From: Flexilinea sp.
Lineage (GTDB): Bacteria; Chloroflexota; Anaerolineae; Anaerolineales; Anaerolineaceae
Assembly: GCA_017432685.1 (NCBI GenBank)
Contig: JAFRIR010000083.1
Coordinates: 1 to 64,000, forward strand
Direction of reading: 5' to 3'
DNA length: 64,000 nt
Shown: positions 17,891 through 27,118 of the stretch, one piece after another
How the letters are laid out: the number at the start of each line of letters is the position of its first letter
How positions within the stretch are numbered: position 1 is the first letter of the stretch
Position numbers and translations under genes: made by a program
The notes under the pieces: model-generated
What the model was told of the DNA's origin: nothing
Databases searched by the model: none
The model's input: the letters and a program-made list of their open reading frames with translations, nothing else

Positions 17891-18678
17891 GGATATATTT
17901 CAAAAAAAACTCTTCGTACCACGTCTCCGCTGTAGTCGCGGTCCCCGGCATAATTCAAGCCCCAGATGCCGTCAAAGGCTTCCCAACTCCAACTGACCTC
18001 GCTTCCGTAAAAGGGATCATTCAGCGTAACTGTGTCCGTTGTCTCATCATATCCGGTGAGTACAGCCGCATGGTTCATCGTAGTCGGCACCCAGTTGGTC
18101 TTCACCAGCACGCCGACCGGACCGTGTTCCCGGAATGCTGAGAGCAGCTCTTCCTTTGAGCTGTTCAAGTACATATGGTGCGTATAGCCTATCTCCGCCA
18201 GCTCATCTGCCGCGCTGGCGGAGGACATTCCCCGTCCGGCGACATAAAGTCCCTGTTCCGCATTGCGGTCGATCACCTCCTGGGCTGTCAAAACCGGATT
18301 ACGTGTATCGACGCTGTTCCACCAGAATGTCATCATTTCAATACAGGCCGGTACACATCCTACTCCGGTCGGGATACCTTCAAGCAGCAGTCCTTCCTGA
18401 GAAATTACCGGTACATCATAGGTCACGACCAACGGTGTCGCTGACGGCTCCGGAGTCAGGGACGGTGTGTGTGAGGGAGCGTCCGGCGAAGCTGTTGCCG
18501 AGGCTGTTGCTGTAAAGATATGCTCACCTTTTCCGTCGTCGGCTCTGTTTTCCGGAATTCCTGGTTCAAGAGCTTGTGTGCGAATGATCACCTGCGGGTC
18601 GGGCAGACGGTCCGGTCTGCATCCGGAAAACATCATCACCGTGAGAATGAAAATTGCAAAAAGTTTTTGTCCATTCAC
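17884..18678 (-). CDS. Lipoprotein with C39-like (papain-fold) peptidase domain
   Basis: This 264-residue exported protein has a lipoprotein signal peptide with lipobox FSGC (Cys20). A Ser/Thr/Pro/Ala-rich linker (about 50-85) leads to a Peptidase_C39_2 domain. The putative catalytic Cys is in TGVGCVPACIEMM, the His in NHAAVLTGYD and the Asp/Asn in TLNDPFYGSEVSW. C39-like domains cleave peptides, for example double-glycine leaders, but this stand-alone surface form has no known substrate. The start is GTG, supported by AGGGA eight bases upstream. A good promoter lies at 18702-18730. The last codons are encoded by a heptamer array. Confidence 0.82.
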   Translation of the reverse strand: MNGQKLFAIFILTVMMFSGCRPDRLPDPQVIIRTQALEPGIPENRADDGKGEHIFTATASATASPDAPSHTPSLTPEPSATPLVVTYDVPVISQEGLLLEGIPTGVGCVPACIEMMTFWWNSVDTRNPVLTAQEVIDRNAEQGLYVAGRGMSSASAADELAEIGYTHHMYLNSSKEELLSAFREHGPVGVLVKTNWVPTTMNHAAVLTGYDETTDTVTLNDPFYGSEVSWSWEAFDGIWGLNYAGDRDYSGDVVRRVFFEIYPE

Positions 18679-18701
18679 TTTATATTCCCTGCTATTGTTA
18701 A

Positions 18702-18730
18702 ATTATAATCTCTTCTCCGGTAATTTGAAA
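18702..18730 (-). promoter_or_regulatory. Promoter of the C39 lipoprotein gene
   Basis: On the minus strand: -35 TTTCAA (18725-18730), a 17-bp spacer and a perfect -10 TATAAT (18702-18707), 24 bases before the GTG start. Confidence 0.65.
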
Positions 18731-18832
18731 GTATGGAAAAGCGAACCGAATTATGACAAACACAGATATCCGGCAACATTTGTGTTATGATTTAAATTTA
18801 CCTGCCTGGCGTATTGTTTTGTACGTGCGGCA

Positions 18833-20272
18833 ATGGTGATGAATATGGCAGATTCGAATTCACTTCGCGCAACTTTCAAACAGCGTCTGACCCATCGGGA
18901 GCGGAAGTTTATCCTGATTTTCGGTCATGTCATCGCTGTGCTGTTGGCATTGGGGGTCTCCCTTTTGTCCTGGGCAACGGAGGATGACTGGCTGGGTCTT
19001 TCTCTGAGTTTCCTGATGGAACGGCCGGATACCTGGTTTTATCTGCTGCCGCTCCTTTGGCTGATCCTGATGATTCCTCTCTATAACGAACGGGAAGTTC
19101 ACCAGTTTCAGAAGGCTCTGCGGATTACACTCACAGCAGCCCTCTCCAGTGTTGCGATTTATCTGCTGATTTTCTTCCTTGCACCGGCGAAGACCCTCCC
19201 TCGAAGAGGTGTGATCGTGTTTTTCATCGCAGCGGCTGTTTTCACCCTGTTGTGGCGACGGATCTACGCCCGCCTTTTCCTCATTAAAGATGCATTTATC
19301 AATACCGTCATTGTCGGCGCCGGAAAAGCCGGTACAAGGATCGCTGAGATCATCAACACCACGGAAGGCGTTCCCTATCGCGTGGTCGGCTTTATCGATG
19401 ACGATCCTGTGAAGATCGGTGCGAAAATTGAAGGGTATCCGGTGCTGGGAAACTCGGACCGCTATTTTGATATCGTTGAGAAAAATCAGGTGACGCAGAT
19501 CATCATGGCGATCTCCAACCACCTGGATGATAAGATTTTTGATGCCCTGACCCGCTCTGAAGAACGCGGCATTACCGTCACCACTATGCCGGTGATCTAT
19601 GAAGAGCTGCTGGGACGGGTGCCGGTGCATCTGCTCAACACAGATTGGCTGCTGCGTTCATTTTATGATATGTCTCACAGCAGCCTGTTTTTTGAGATCG
19701 CCAAACGCCTGTTTGATATTCTGGGCGGTTTGGTCGGCATGGTCTTCCTTGCGCTTATAACGCCGTTTGCTGCGCTTGCGACGCTGATCGATACCGGTCG
19801 TCCGGTTTTTTACACACAGGAACGCCTTGGCCTGCGCGGCAGCACCTTTAACATAATCAAATTCCGCACCATGGTGCAGAACGCGGAAATGGACGGCGTT
19901 GCCCGTCCGGCCTCTGAGCATGATTCCCGCATTACAAAAGTCGGCTCTTTCCTGCGTCGTTCTCATCTGGATGAGATGCCTCAGTTCCTCAATGTGCTGC
20001 GCGGTGAGCTCAGTCTCGTTGGACCGCGTGCGGAACGTCCTCAGATCGTCAAAGATCTGCAGCGGGAAGTGCCCTTCTATCGGGCGCGGCTTCTGGTCCG
20101 TCCCGGCATCACCGGCTGGGCACAGGTGAACCAGAATTATGCCGCGGGTACGGAAGAAAATACCGTGAAATTAGAATATGACCTTTATTACATCAAGCAT
20201 CGAAGCCTGCTGATGGATCTTTCGATCATCTTCAACACATTAAAGACGATTTTCGGCTTGAAAGGAAGATAG
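18833..20272 (+). CDS. Polyprenyl glycosylphosphotransferase (exopolysaccharide initiating transferase)
   Basis: A 479-residue membrane enzyme of the WbaP/WcaJ type. The N-terminal half has four to five membrane spans and a CoA-binding-like Rossmann domain (VIVGAGKAGTRIAEII, about 160-175). After one more hydrophobic span, the C-terminal catalytic domain has YTQERLGLRGSTFNIIKFRTM, SFLRRSHLDEMPQFLNVLRG and SLVGPRAERP, then RPGITGWAQVN. It transfers a sugar-1-phosphate onto undecaprenyl phosphate and so starts a surface polysaccharide. The ATG at 18845 is an alternative start. It heads a four-gene operon. Confidence 0.93.
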   Translation: MVMNMADSNSLRATFKQRLTHRERKFILIFGHVIAVLLALGVSLLSWATEDDWLGLSLSFLMERPDTWFYLLPLLWLILMIPLYNEREVHQFQKALRITLTAALSSVAIYLLIFFLAPAKTLPRRGVIVFFIAAAVFTLLWRRIYARLFLIKDAFINTVIVGAGKAGTRIAEIINTTEGVPYRVVGFIDDDPVKIGAKIEGYPVLGNSDRYFDIVEKNQVTQIIMAISNHLDDKIFDALTRSEERGITVTTMPVIYEELLGRVPVHLLNTDWLLRSFYDMSHSSLFFEIAKRLFDILGGLVGMVFLALITPFAALATLIDTGRPVFYTQERLGLRGSTFNIIKFRTMVQNAEMDGVARPASEHDSRITKVGSFLRRSHLDEMPQFLNVLRGELSLVGPRAERPQIVKDLQREVPFYRARLLVRPGITGWAQVNQNYAAGTEENTVKLEYDLYYIKHRSLLMDLSIIFNTLKTIFGLKGR

Positions 20273-20275
20273 GTT

Positions 20276-22183
20276 TTGGCGCTCCAGATCAAACAGAGAA
20301 TTCGGAACCGTTATATTTTCATCATCGACATGCTGATGATCGTGGTGTGTGTCGTTTTCAGTTATCTGCTGCGTTTCGAATTTGATCAGTCCATGGCAGC
20401 GCTTTACATGCCTTCGGCTTACTGGATGCTTGGTATCAGCCTGGTGCTGAAACCGATCATCTACATTCGTTTCGGCTTGTATCGCCATCTTTGGGCTTAC
20501 GCAAGCGTTGATGAACTGCGCTTGATCCTGCTGGCCGTTGCGACGGCTTCCGCCTCGGTTTTCCTCCTCATGCTGGGCCTTCACAAGCTGAATGTTTTCA
20601 GCGGATTCCCGCGCTCGGTGCCCATCATTGATTTTGCTCTGTCGCTTTTGGCTGTGGGCGGGATCCGTCTTGGCATTCGTATGCTTTCCTCACACAAGAC
20701 TGCCCGTGCGGCAAAGGCAGCTCAACGGTATATGAAACGGGTCCTGATCGTGGGCGCCGGTGAGGCCGGTGTAATGACCTGCAAGGAAATGATCAAAAAT
20801 CCGCAGCTGCGTCTCAAACCGATCGGGTTCGTCGACGATGACAATACGAAGATCGGGCAGGAGATCAACGGTGTCAAGGTGCTCGGACTGACATCGAATA
20901 CCGAATCGATCATTGACCGCTATTATGTCGACACCGTCCTGTTCGCCATTCCCAGCGCTCCCGGACGGGTGGTTCGTCTTGTTTCGGAAATATGCCGTAA
21001 GAAAAATGTTCCCTTCCGTACCATGCCCGGTATCTATGAACTCATCGGCGGCGCTGTCAACATCAACCGTCTTCGTGAGGTGGAGATCACTGACCTGCTG
21101 CGCCGGGATCCGGTCAAACTGGATCAGGACAATGTAGGGCCGATCCTTCGGGATAAGGTCGTTCTCATCACCGGCGCCGGCGGCTCCATCGGACGGGAAA
21201 TCGCCCGTCAGACAGCTCGCTGGAATCCGAAGAAGATGCTCCTGCTGGGTCATGGAGAAAACAGTATTTTCGGAACCATGCTCATGATGAGCTCGGAATT
21301 CCCGGATCTGGATGTTGAGCCGGTCATCGTGGACGTTCGTGACGAAAAACGCGTCCGCTGGGTCTTTGAGACCTACCGTCCGCAGATCGTTTTCCATGCC
21401 GCTGCGCATAAACATGTCCATCTGATGGAAGTGAACATCTCTGAGGCTGTCACCAACAACATCATCGGAACCCGGAACGTGGTCCGGACGGCCAAGGAAT
21501 ATGACGTGGAGCGTTTTGTCATGATCTCCACCGACAAAGCTGTCCGCCCCGTCAACATCATGGGCGCATCAAAACGGGTCGCGGAAAACATCGTTCTGAA
21601 CGAATCCATCGGCACGGATGCCAAATATACCGTGGTGCGTTTCGGGAATGTGCTGGGCAGCCGTGGGAGTGTGGTGCCGATCTTCCAGGAACAGATCCGC
21701 AGGGGCGGCCCGGTGACGGTCACCGATCCGAACATGGAACGTTATTTTATGACGATTCCGGAGGCGGTTTATCTGGTGCTGGAGTCTGCCGGTTTGAGCC
21801 AAAACAGGGAGACATTTGTGCTGGACATGGGCAAGCAGGTTCGTATCATGGACCTGGCGGAGGACCTGATCCGTCTTTCCGGTCTGGAGCCGGGCCGGGA
21901 TATCGAGATCCGTTTCACCGGGATCCGCCCGGGTGAAAAACTCAGCGAGGACCTCTGGAACAAGGGACAGACACTGGAGCCCACCATGCATCCGGATATT
22001 TTCAAACTCGAACGCCATGACCTGATCCCGGCTGAGAAGCTCGAACCTCTTGTGGAACGTCTGAACGAGCTGGCTCAGGAAGAAAAGGAAGACGAGATCC
22101 GCAAACTGCTGAACGGCATCATCCCGGACGCAAATTTAGTTAATAACCAGCAACCAGAAACCAGCAACCAGCAACAAAAATGA
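20276..22183 (+). CDS. CapD/FlaA1-type nucleotide-sugar 4,6-dehydratase, membrane-bound
   Basis: A 635-residue protein beginning with TTG, four bases after the previous stop, with AAAGGAAG upstream. Four membrane spans occupy about 1-130. A CoA-binding-like domain (VLIVGAGEAGVMTCKEM) follows, then the catalytic SDR domain with ITGAGGSIGREIARQ, the AAHKHVHLME block, the ISTDKAV block and MGASKRVAENI. Members convert UDP-GlcNAc to a 4-keto-6-deoxy sugar. It probably supplies the sugar used by the glycosylphosphotransferase encoded just upstream. The last residues (NNQQPETSNQQQK) are encoded by a heptamer array. Confidence 0.92.
   Translation: MALQIKQRIRNRYIFIIDMLMIVVCVVFSYLLRFEFDQSMAALYMPSAYWMLGISLVLKPIIYIRFGLYRHLWAYASVDELRLILLAVATASASVFLLMLGLHKLNVFSGFPRSVPIIDFALSLLAVGGIRLGIRMLSSHKTARAAKAAQRYMKRVLIVGAGEAGVMTCKEMIKNPQLRLKPIGFVDDDNTKIGQEINGVKVLGLTSNTESIIDRYYVDTVLFAIPSAPGRVVRLVSEICRKKNVPFRTMPGIYELIGGAVNINRLREVEITDLLRRDPVKLDQDNVGPILRDKVVLITGAGGSIGREIARQTARWNPKKMLLLGHGENSIFGTMLMMSSEFPDLDVEPVIVDVRDEKRVRWVFETYRPQIVFHAAAHKHVHLMEVNISEAVTNNIIGTRNVVRTAKEYDVERFVMISTDKAVRPVNIMGASKRVAENIVLNESIGTDAKYTVVRFGNVLGSRGSVVPIFQEQIRRGGPVTVTDPNMERYFMTIPEAVYLVLESAGLSQNRETFVLDMGKQVRIMDLAEDLIRLSGLEPGRDIEIRFTGIRPGEKLSEDLWNKGQTLEPTMHPDIFKLERHDLIPAEKLEPLVERLNELAQEEKEDEIRKLLNGIIPDANLVNNQQPETSNQQQK
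22145..22179 (+). repeat. Heptanucleotide array inside the capD-like 3' end
   Basis: Five 7-mers: AACCAGC, AACCAGA, AACCAGC, AACCAGC, AACAAAA. They are translated as the Asn/Gln-rich tail of the upstream protein and end exactly at the ATG (22180) of the next gene. Confidence 0.85.
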
Positions 22184-23184
22184 CACAAATCTCAAAAGAC
22201 CAGTGGCAGTCATTCTGCCGAAAAAATCCCTCTCACTCCCTCCTCCAGACCGCGGAGTGGGGTGAACTGAAATCCGGCTTCGGCTGGACACCGGCCTATG
22301 CAGCCACGGAGACAGCCGGAGCGATGGTTCTCTTCCGTCATCTCCCCGCCGGGTTCACGATCGGCTATATTCCCCGCGGGCCCTTTGGCCATAATTTCAG
22401 TACACTGTGGCCTGAGATCCACGCGCTGTGCCGGAAGAACCGGGCTGTATTTCTGCGAGTGGAGCCGGATTTCTGGCAGGGAACGCCGGAAGCGGACGAA
22501 CTGGAGTACAGCATGGAAGGGTTTACCCCGGCCTTCGCAACTGTCCAGCCGCCGCGTACGATCGTTGTCCCGCTGGAAGGTTCCGAGGATGATTGGCTCG
22601 CCCGCATGAACCAGAAGACCCGCTATAACATCCGTCTTTCACAGAAAAAAGACCTGACGGTTCAGGAAAGCGACGATGTTTCCGTGTTCCATCAGCTGAT
22701 GGAGACGACCGGCAGCCGCGATGCTTTTTCGGTCCATTCCGAAAGCTATTACCGCAAAGCGCTGGATTGCTTCAAAGCGGGAAATAAAGCCCGCATCATT
22801 CTTGTCAGTTATCAGGAAAAACCGCTGAGCGCTCTGATGCTCTTCACCGAAGGCATCCGCGGCTATTACCTTTATGGCGCCTCTTCCAATGAGGAACGGA
22901 ACCGCATGCCGAATTATCTTGCCCAATGGACTGCCATGAAGCTCAGCAGGGAAGCCGGATGTACGGAATATGACCTGTGGGGCATTCCCGATGAGGATGA
23001 AGAAACGCTCGAGGCGCAGTTTCAGGAGCGGCACGACGGCCTGTGGCAGGTCTATCGTTTCAAGCGCGGGTTTGGCGGACAGGTCTTGCGTACCATGGGC
23101 TCTTACGACTATGTTTATTCTCCTCTGCTCTATAAGGCAGTTAAATTTGCGGATGAACAGCGCAGAAAGCGAACCGCCGCATGA
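22180..23184 (+). CDS. FemAB-family peptidyltransferase-like protein (copy 1)
   Basis: This 334-residue protein has the double GNAT-like fold of FemA/FemB/MurM enzymes. These add amino acids from aminoacyl-tRNA to lipid-linked peptidoglycan precursors to make interpeptide bridges. Visible family blocks are LLQTAEWGELKSGFGW, YIPRGPFGH, MNQKTRYNIRLSQKK and AQWTAMKLSREAGCTEYDLW. The ATG overlaps the previous stop (ATGA), so it is translationally coupled to the polysaccharide genes. Its 3' end overlaps the second copy in the same way. The amino acid added is unknown. Confidence 0.9.
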   Translation: MTQISKDQWQSFCRKNPSHSLLQTAEWGELKSGFGWTPAYAATETAGAMVLFRHLPAGFTIGYIPRGPFGHNFSTLWPEIHALCRKNRAVFLRVEPDFWQGTPEADELEYSMEGFTPAFATVQPPRTIVVPLEGSEDDWLARMNQKTRYNIRLSQKKDLTVQESDDVSVFHQLMETTGSRDAFSVHSESYYRKALDCFKAGNKARIILVSYQEKPLSALMLFTEGIRGYYLYGASSNEERNRMPNYLAQWTAMKLSREAGCTEYDLWGIPDEDEETLEAQFQERHDGLWQVYRFKRGFGGQVLRTMGSYDYVYSPLLYKAVKFADEQRRKRTAA

Positions 23185-24275
23185 GTTCACAACCGATCCC
23201 TGCAAACTGGAATGAGATCATTTCCGGGCTTCCCGGGGCATCCCTTCTGCAAACCTCGCAGTGGGCTGAGGTCAAAGCACGGATGGGCTGGGAGGCGTAC
23301 CCAAAGCTCTGGAAAAGAGCTGATGGCACGGTGGAAGCAGCGGCGCTGATCCTGAAGCGTCCGATCGAACTTGGGCCGCTTCACAGCGGGATGAATTTTC
23401 TTTATGTCCCGCGGGGACCGCTGATGGACTGGACTGATGATGAGCTGCGGGACCGGGTGCTGTCAGACCTGACAGCTTTTGGCAGGGCACAAAAAGCGAT
23501 TTTTGTCAAGATCGATCCGGATGTGCCGCTCTCTTTCGGCGAACCGGGCACGGATGAATTCCGCGAAAATGCTGCCGGACAGAAGCTGCTGGCTTATTAT
23601 CAGCAAAATGGCTGGATGCGGTCCCCTCAGCAGATCCAGTTTGCCAATTCCGTCTGGATCAGCGCCGAACCTTCCGCGGACGAGCTGCTTGCCAACATGA
23701 AGCAGCGGACCCGCTATAAAGTTCGTCTGGCAGAAAAAAAAGGTGTGACAGTTCGCAGAGGCGGGCCGAATGATTTCAGTGCGATTGCCGATCTCTATGC
23801 GGAGACAAGCGCCAGGGACGGATTCCTGATCCGTGACAAGGAGTACTATCTTGACGTCTGGAAGCGTTTCGGCGAGGCCGGGATGCTCACGCCCCTGATC
23901 GCTGAGGTCGAAGGAAAAATGGTGGCGGCGGTGATGATTTTTGTCACCGGCGATACAGCCCGATATGTTTATGGCATGTCCGGGCCGGAGCATCGGGAGA
24001 AAATGCCGAATTACCTGCTGCAGTGGGAAGCCATCAAACTCGCGAAGGAAAAGGGCTGCCGCATCTATGACCTTTGGGGTGCACCGGATGAGTTCAATGA
24101 GGATGACCGTATGTGGGGTGTTTACCAGTTCAAGCGCGGGCTGGGTGGTGAGGTGGTCATCACGCCCGGCGCCTGGGACCTTCCGCTGCGGAAAAATGCT
24201 TATAATCTATTTATTCACTCTTTGCCGAAATTCATCGCTATGTTGAAAAAAATTTCCGCCGGAAAGAAAAAATAA
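23181..24275 (+). CDS. FemAB-family peptidyltransferase-like protein (copy 2)
   Basis: A 364-residue paralog of the preceding protein, joined to it by an ATGA overlap. It repeats the same blocks: LLQTSQWAEVKARMGW, YVPRGPLMDW, MKQRTRYKVRLAEKK and LQWEAIKLAKEKGCRIYDLW. The tandem pair resembles femA/femB, where each enzyme adds different residues of the bridge. The C-terminal segment is basic (KKISAGKKK). It is the last gene of the operon, and no clear terminator hairpin was seen after it. Confidence 0.9.
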   Translation: MSSQPIPANWNEIISGLPGASLLQTSQWAEVKARMGWEAYPKLWKRADGTVEAAALILKRPIELGPLHSGMNFLYVPRGPLMDWTDDELRDRVLSDLTAFGRAQKAIFVKIDPDVPLSFGEPGTDEFRENAAGQKLLAYYQQNGWMRSPQQIQFANSVWISAEPSADELLANMKQRTRYKVRLAEKKGVTVRRGGPNDFSAIADLYAETSARDGFLIRDKEYYLDVWKRFGEAGMLTPLIAEVEGKMVAAVMIFVTGDTARYVYGMSGPEHREKMPNYLLQWEAIKLAKEKGCRIYDLWGAPDEFNEDDRMWGVYQFKRGLGGEVVITPGAWDLPLRKNAYNLFIHSLPKFIAMLKKISAGKKK

Positions 24276-24293
24276 AAAAATCCGCTGAACTCC

Positions 24294-24322
24294 TTTACTG
24301 CTGCTTCCGTTTGTGTTATACT
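24294..24322 (+). promoter_or_regulatory. Promoter upstream of the GGDEF-EAL gene
   Basis: -35 TTTACT (24294-24299), a 17-bp spacer and -10 TATACT (24317-24322). The leader to the ATG is about 135 bases and contains an alternating TA run (about 24344-24359). Confidence 0.5.
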
Positions 24323-24462
24323 TCATTAATAGAATTGGTCGTGATATATATATATATATTATGCGCCGACGTAAATGAACTCAAACAAAAAAACTGGTCC
24401 CGGCAGGGGCAGTTAGCTGAAATAACAAATATTTGCTGTTCCTGAAGAAGGATTGAGGTTGG

Positions 24463-26751
24463 ATGGTCCGACAAGCTTTTTCGGTGATTTATATTTTTTT
24501 GATAGCGGCATTGGTTGTCTGCTATTATTTCACGCACCGCTCTCATAAGGCCATCAGTTCCTCTGTCGGGTTGATGCTCCTGGCGTTGATTCCGCCCGTA
24601 ATCGGGAATATGATGATCATTTCCACTTCTGACCTCGTTACTGCCAGAATCGGTTACTACATATATTTCCTGGGCATGAACGCTTCCATGTATGCTCTGC
24701 TTAAATTCACCCTGGCTTACTGTAATTTAGACTGGCCGAACCAAACCCTGAAGCGTGTTGTTTACGGTCTGCTGATCCTTGATACGCTGCAGTATGCCTT
24801 CAATCCATTCTTTCATCAGGCGTTTTCAACAGAACCGATCATGGTTGATGGCAGGGTCTATCACAGTTTGATCGCCTATGCCGGGCAGGCTTTTCACAGG
24901 ATTGTGGACTATGGCATTTTTATTTCGGTGATCCTTATTTTCTTCGTGAAGACGGTACGGACACCGCGTATTTATCGCGAACGCTATTCCACGCTGCTGA
25001 TCACTATGGTCATTGTTGGCGCCTGGGAGACTTTTTATATCTTTTCCAAGAGCCCGATCGATCGTTCCATGATCGGCTTTGGTGTTTTCGGGCTGGTAGT
25101 TTTTTACTTTTCGCTATATTATCGTCCGATGCGGCTGTTGGACCGGATGCTGGCCAATATCGCCTCCGATATGCCGGACGCTCTGTTCTTTTTTGATGCT
25201 GCCGGACGCTGTATCTGGGCGAACCCACCCGGCATCAAACTGATGGATATCGAAAATGAAGACTTTGAACCGGTTGGCGATCGTTTGATTGAAAAGTTTG
25301 ACTTGCCTGACCTTCGTGGCGGTGAGTCCATGATGCGAACCCGCCGGAACATCGGGACCGGCAGGAAAGAACGCCATTATGTGATTGAAAAGCATGAAGT
25401 CACGGATAAAAATCGCGTAACCGGTTTCTTTGTTACCATCCGGGATGATACGGCAGAGCAGCGTGCCATGGAGCATCAGGTATATATTGCCAATCACGAC
25501 AACCTGACCGGGCTTTATACCCGCGAATATCTCTACAGACGCATAAAACAGACGCTTCACGCAAATTCTTCGGTAGATTACTGTGTGGTTTTTCTCGATG
25601 CGAATAACTTCAAAGTCGTCAACGATATTTATGGGAATGAATTCGGTGATTTTGCCCTGACATTCATTGCAGACTGGGTCCGGGCACATTTCCCCTCAAG
25701 CAGCATTTACGGCCGCATTTCCGGCGATATGTTCGGGGCACTGATGCCTGTTGCAGATTTTGATGCGGATTACCTGGAGCGTGAACTGACGAATTTCAAG
25801 ATCCGGGAAGGAAAAGTAGATCATCCATTGCTGATGCACCTGGGTGTTTACAAAATCACGGAACCGGGGCTGGATGTTTCCGTGATGTTTGACAGGGCAC
25901 GGATGGCGCTGACGACCATTAAAAATGAATTCCAGACACATATCGCTTATTATGATGACGATATGCGTGAGAAAGTGCTTTGGGATCAGATGATTTCGAC
26001 GCAGCTCAGTGAGGCGCTCGCGACCAAACAGGTCCAGCCTTATCTGCAGCCGGTGGTGGATGTGAACGGAAATGTTGTCGGAGCGGAAGCGCTGGTGCGC
26101 TGGAAACACCCGATCGACGGCCTGCTCTCTCCGGGTTCTTTCATCCCTGTTTTTGAGCGTAACGGCATGATCGCAGAGGTGGACCGTTATATGTGGCGTT
26201 CAGCTTGTGAGATCCTGTCACGCTGGAAAAAGGCGGGCCGGGACGACCTGTTCATTTCTGTTAATATTTCCCCGAAAGATTTTTATTTCATGGATGTTGC
26301 TGCTGAAGTGGAATCCGTGGTGAATGAATATGGCATCGACCCCGGCAGGCTGCGGGTGGAGATCACTGAGACTGCCATGATGGACGATATTGACAACCGT
26401 GTTCAGATTTTGAACGATTTGCAGCGGCATGGGTTCATGGTGGAGATGGATGACTTCGGCAGCGGTTATTCCTCCTTGAATATGCTCAAAGATATGCCGG
26501 TTGAGGTTATCAAACTGGATATGGTCTTTTTGAAGAAAAGCCACAACGAAGTGAAAGCCCGGAAGATTCTCAACCACATTGTCAAACTATCTGAAGACCT
26601 GGGAGTGACCTCTCTCACCGAAGGTGTTGAGACTGTTGACCAGTATGAGATGCTGGTCGGAATGGGCTGCAAGCTTTTCCAGGGATACTACTTCGCCAAA
26701 CCTATGCCTGTAGAAGAATTTGAGATTTTCAGCCAGACACGGCGCAAATAA
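24463..26751 (+). CDS. Membrane c-di-GMP protein: 7TM sensor, PAS, degenerate GGDEF, EAL
   Basis: A 762-residue protein. Residues 1-215 carry seven membrane spans of the kinase-type 7TM sensor module. A PAS-like segment follows (ANIASDMPDALFFFDAAGR). The GGDEF domain begins at HDNLTGLYTREYLYR, but its signature is SGDMF, so cyclase activity is unlikely. The EAL domain looks complete: GAEALVRWKHP, SVNISPKDF, EITETAMMDD, DDFGSGYSSLNML, IKLDMVFL and EGVET. It is therefore probably a c-di-GMP phosphodiesterase whose degenerate GGDEF may act as a GTP sensor. It stands alone with its own promoter. Confidence 0.9.
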   Translation: MVRQAFSVIYIFLIAALVVCYYFTHRSHKAISSSVGLMLLALIPPVIGNMMIISTSDLVTARIGYYIYFLGMNASMYALLKFTLAYCNLDWPNQTLKRVVYGLLILDTLQYAFNPFFHQAFSTEPIMVDGRVYHSLIAYAGQAFHRIVDYGIFISVILIFFVKTVRTPRIYRERYSTLLITMVIVGAWETFYIFSKSPIDRSMIGFGVFGLVVFYFSLYYRPMRLLDRMLANIASDMPDALFFFDAAGRCIWANPPGIKLMDIENEDFEPVGDRLIEKFDLPDLRGGESMMRTRRNIGTGRKERHYVIEKHEVTDKNRVTGFFVTIRDDTAEQRAMEHQVYIANHDNLTGLYTREYLYRRIKQTLHANSSVDYCVVFLDANNFKVVNDIYGNEFGDFALTFIADWVRAHFPSSSIYGRISGDMFGALMPVADFDADYLERELTNFKIREGKVDHPLLMHLGVYKITEPGLDVSVMFDRARMALTTIKNEFQTHIAYYDDDMREKVLWDQMISTQLSEALATKQVQPYLQPVVDVNGNVVGAEALVRWKHPIDGLLSPGSFIPVFERNGMIAEVDRYMWRSACEILSRWKKAGRDDLFISVNISPKDFYFMDVAAEVESVVNEYGIDPGRLRVEITETAMMDDIDNRVQILNDLQRHGFMVEMDDFGSGYSSLNMLKDMPVEVIKLDMVFLKKSHNEVKARKILNHIVKLSEDLGVTSLTEGVETVDQYEMLVGMGCKLFQGYYFAKPMPVEEFEIFSQTRRK

Positions 26752-27118
26752 AGTTTTTTTCGTCTCTATTCAGTATGGAGCACACGGAGACTGCTCTGAT
26801 GGTGCCGCGTAGCCGGCACAGCAGGGCTGTATTCTGTGATGCGTTTCCAGGTTCTGAACAGTTGTACTTTTCCTGATTTCGTTATTATTTTAGCAATTTA
26901 TTGAATATATAGGTAAGTTCTGTTTCTGTCGAAAGTACAGCGGGCTGTACTCCGGGTTTTGCTGTATAATTCTGTTCCGTTACTTTATCGTTTATAATAA
27001 AATATATAATGATGATACAAATTCGTGTCGAAGAGAATCGTCTTTTCTGACACTTTTAAATGTTAATATGTAAATGAATTTGCAGGAGCCTTTCCTCCTG
27101 TCTCAAAAGGATGGTGTT
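26752..27118. other. Intergenic region with repeat D and AT-rich leader
   Basis: A gap of 367 bases. It holds repeat copy D (26769-26863). The stretch 26940-27030 is AT-rich with several TATAAT-like hexamers and probably contains the ruvA promoter. The exact site cannot be chosen by eye. No gene was seen. Confidence 0.6.
26769..26863 (+). repeat. Dispersed hairpin repeat, copy D
   Basis: Closely similar to copy C: TTCAGTATGGAGCACACGG, then GGTGCCGCGTAGCCGGCAC, GCAGGGCTGTATTCTGTG, and AGGTTCTGAACAG at the end. The central arms can form a long imperfect hairpin. Confidence 0.75.

Noticed and set aside
24344-24359. Alternating TA run before the GGDEF-EAL gene as a functional element
   Set aside because: It may be simple low-complexity DNA in the leader; nothing else supports a function.
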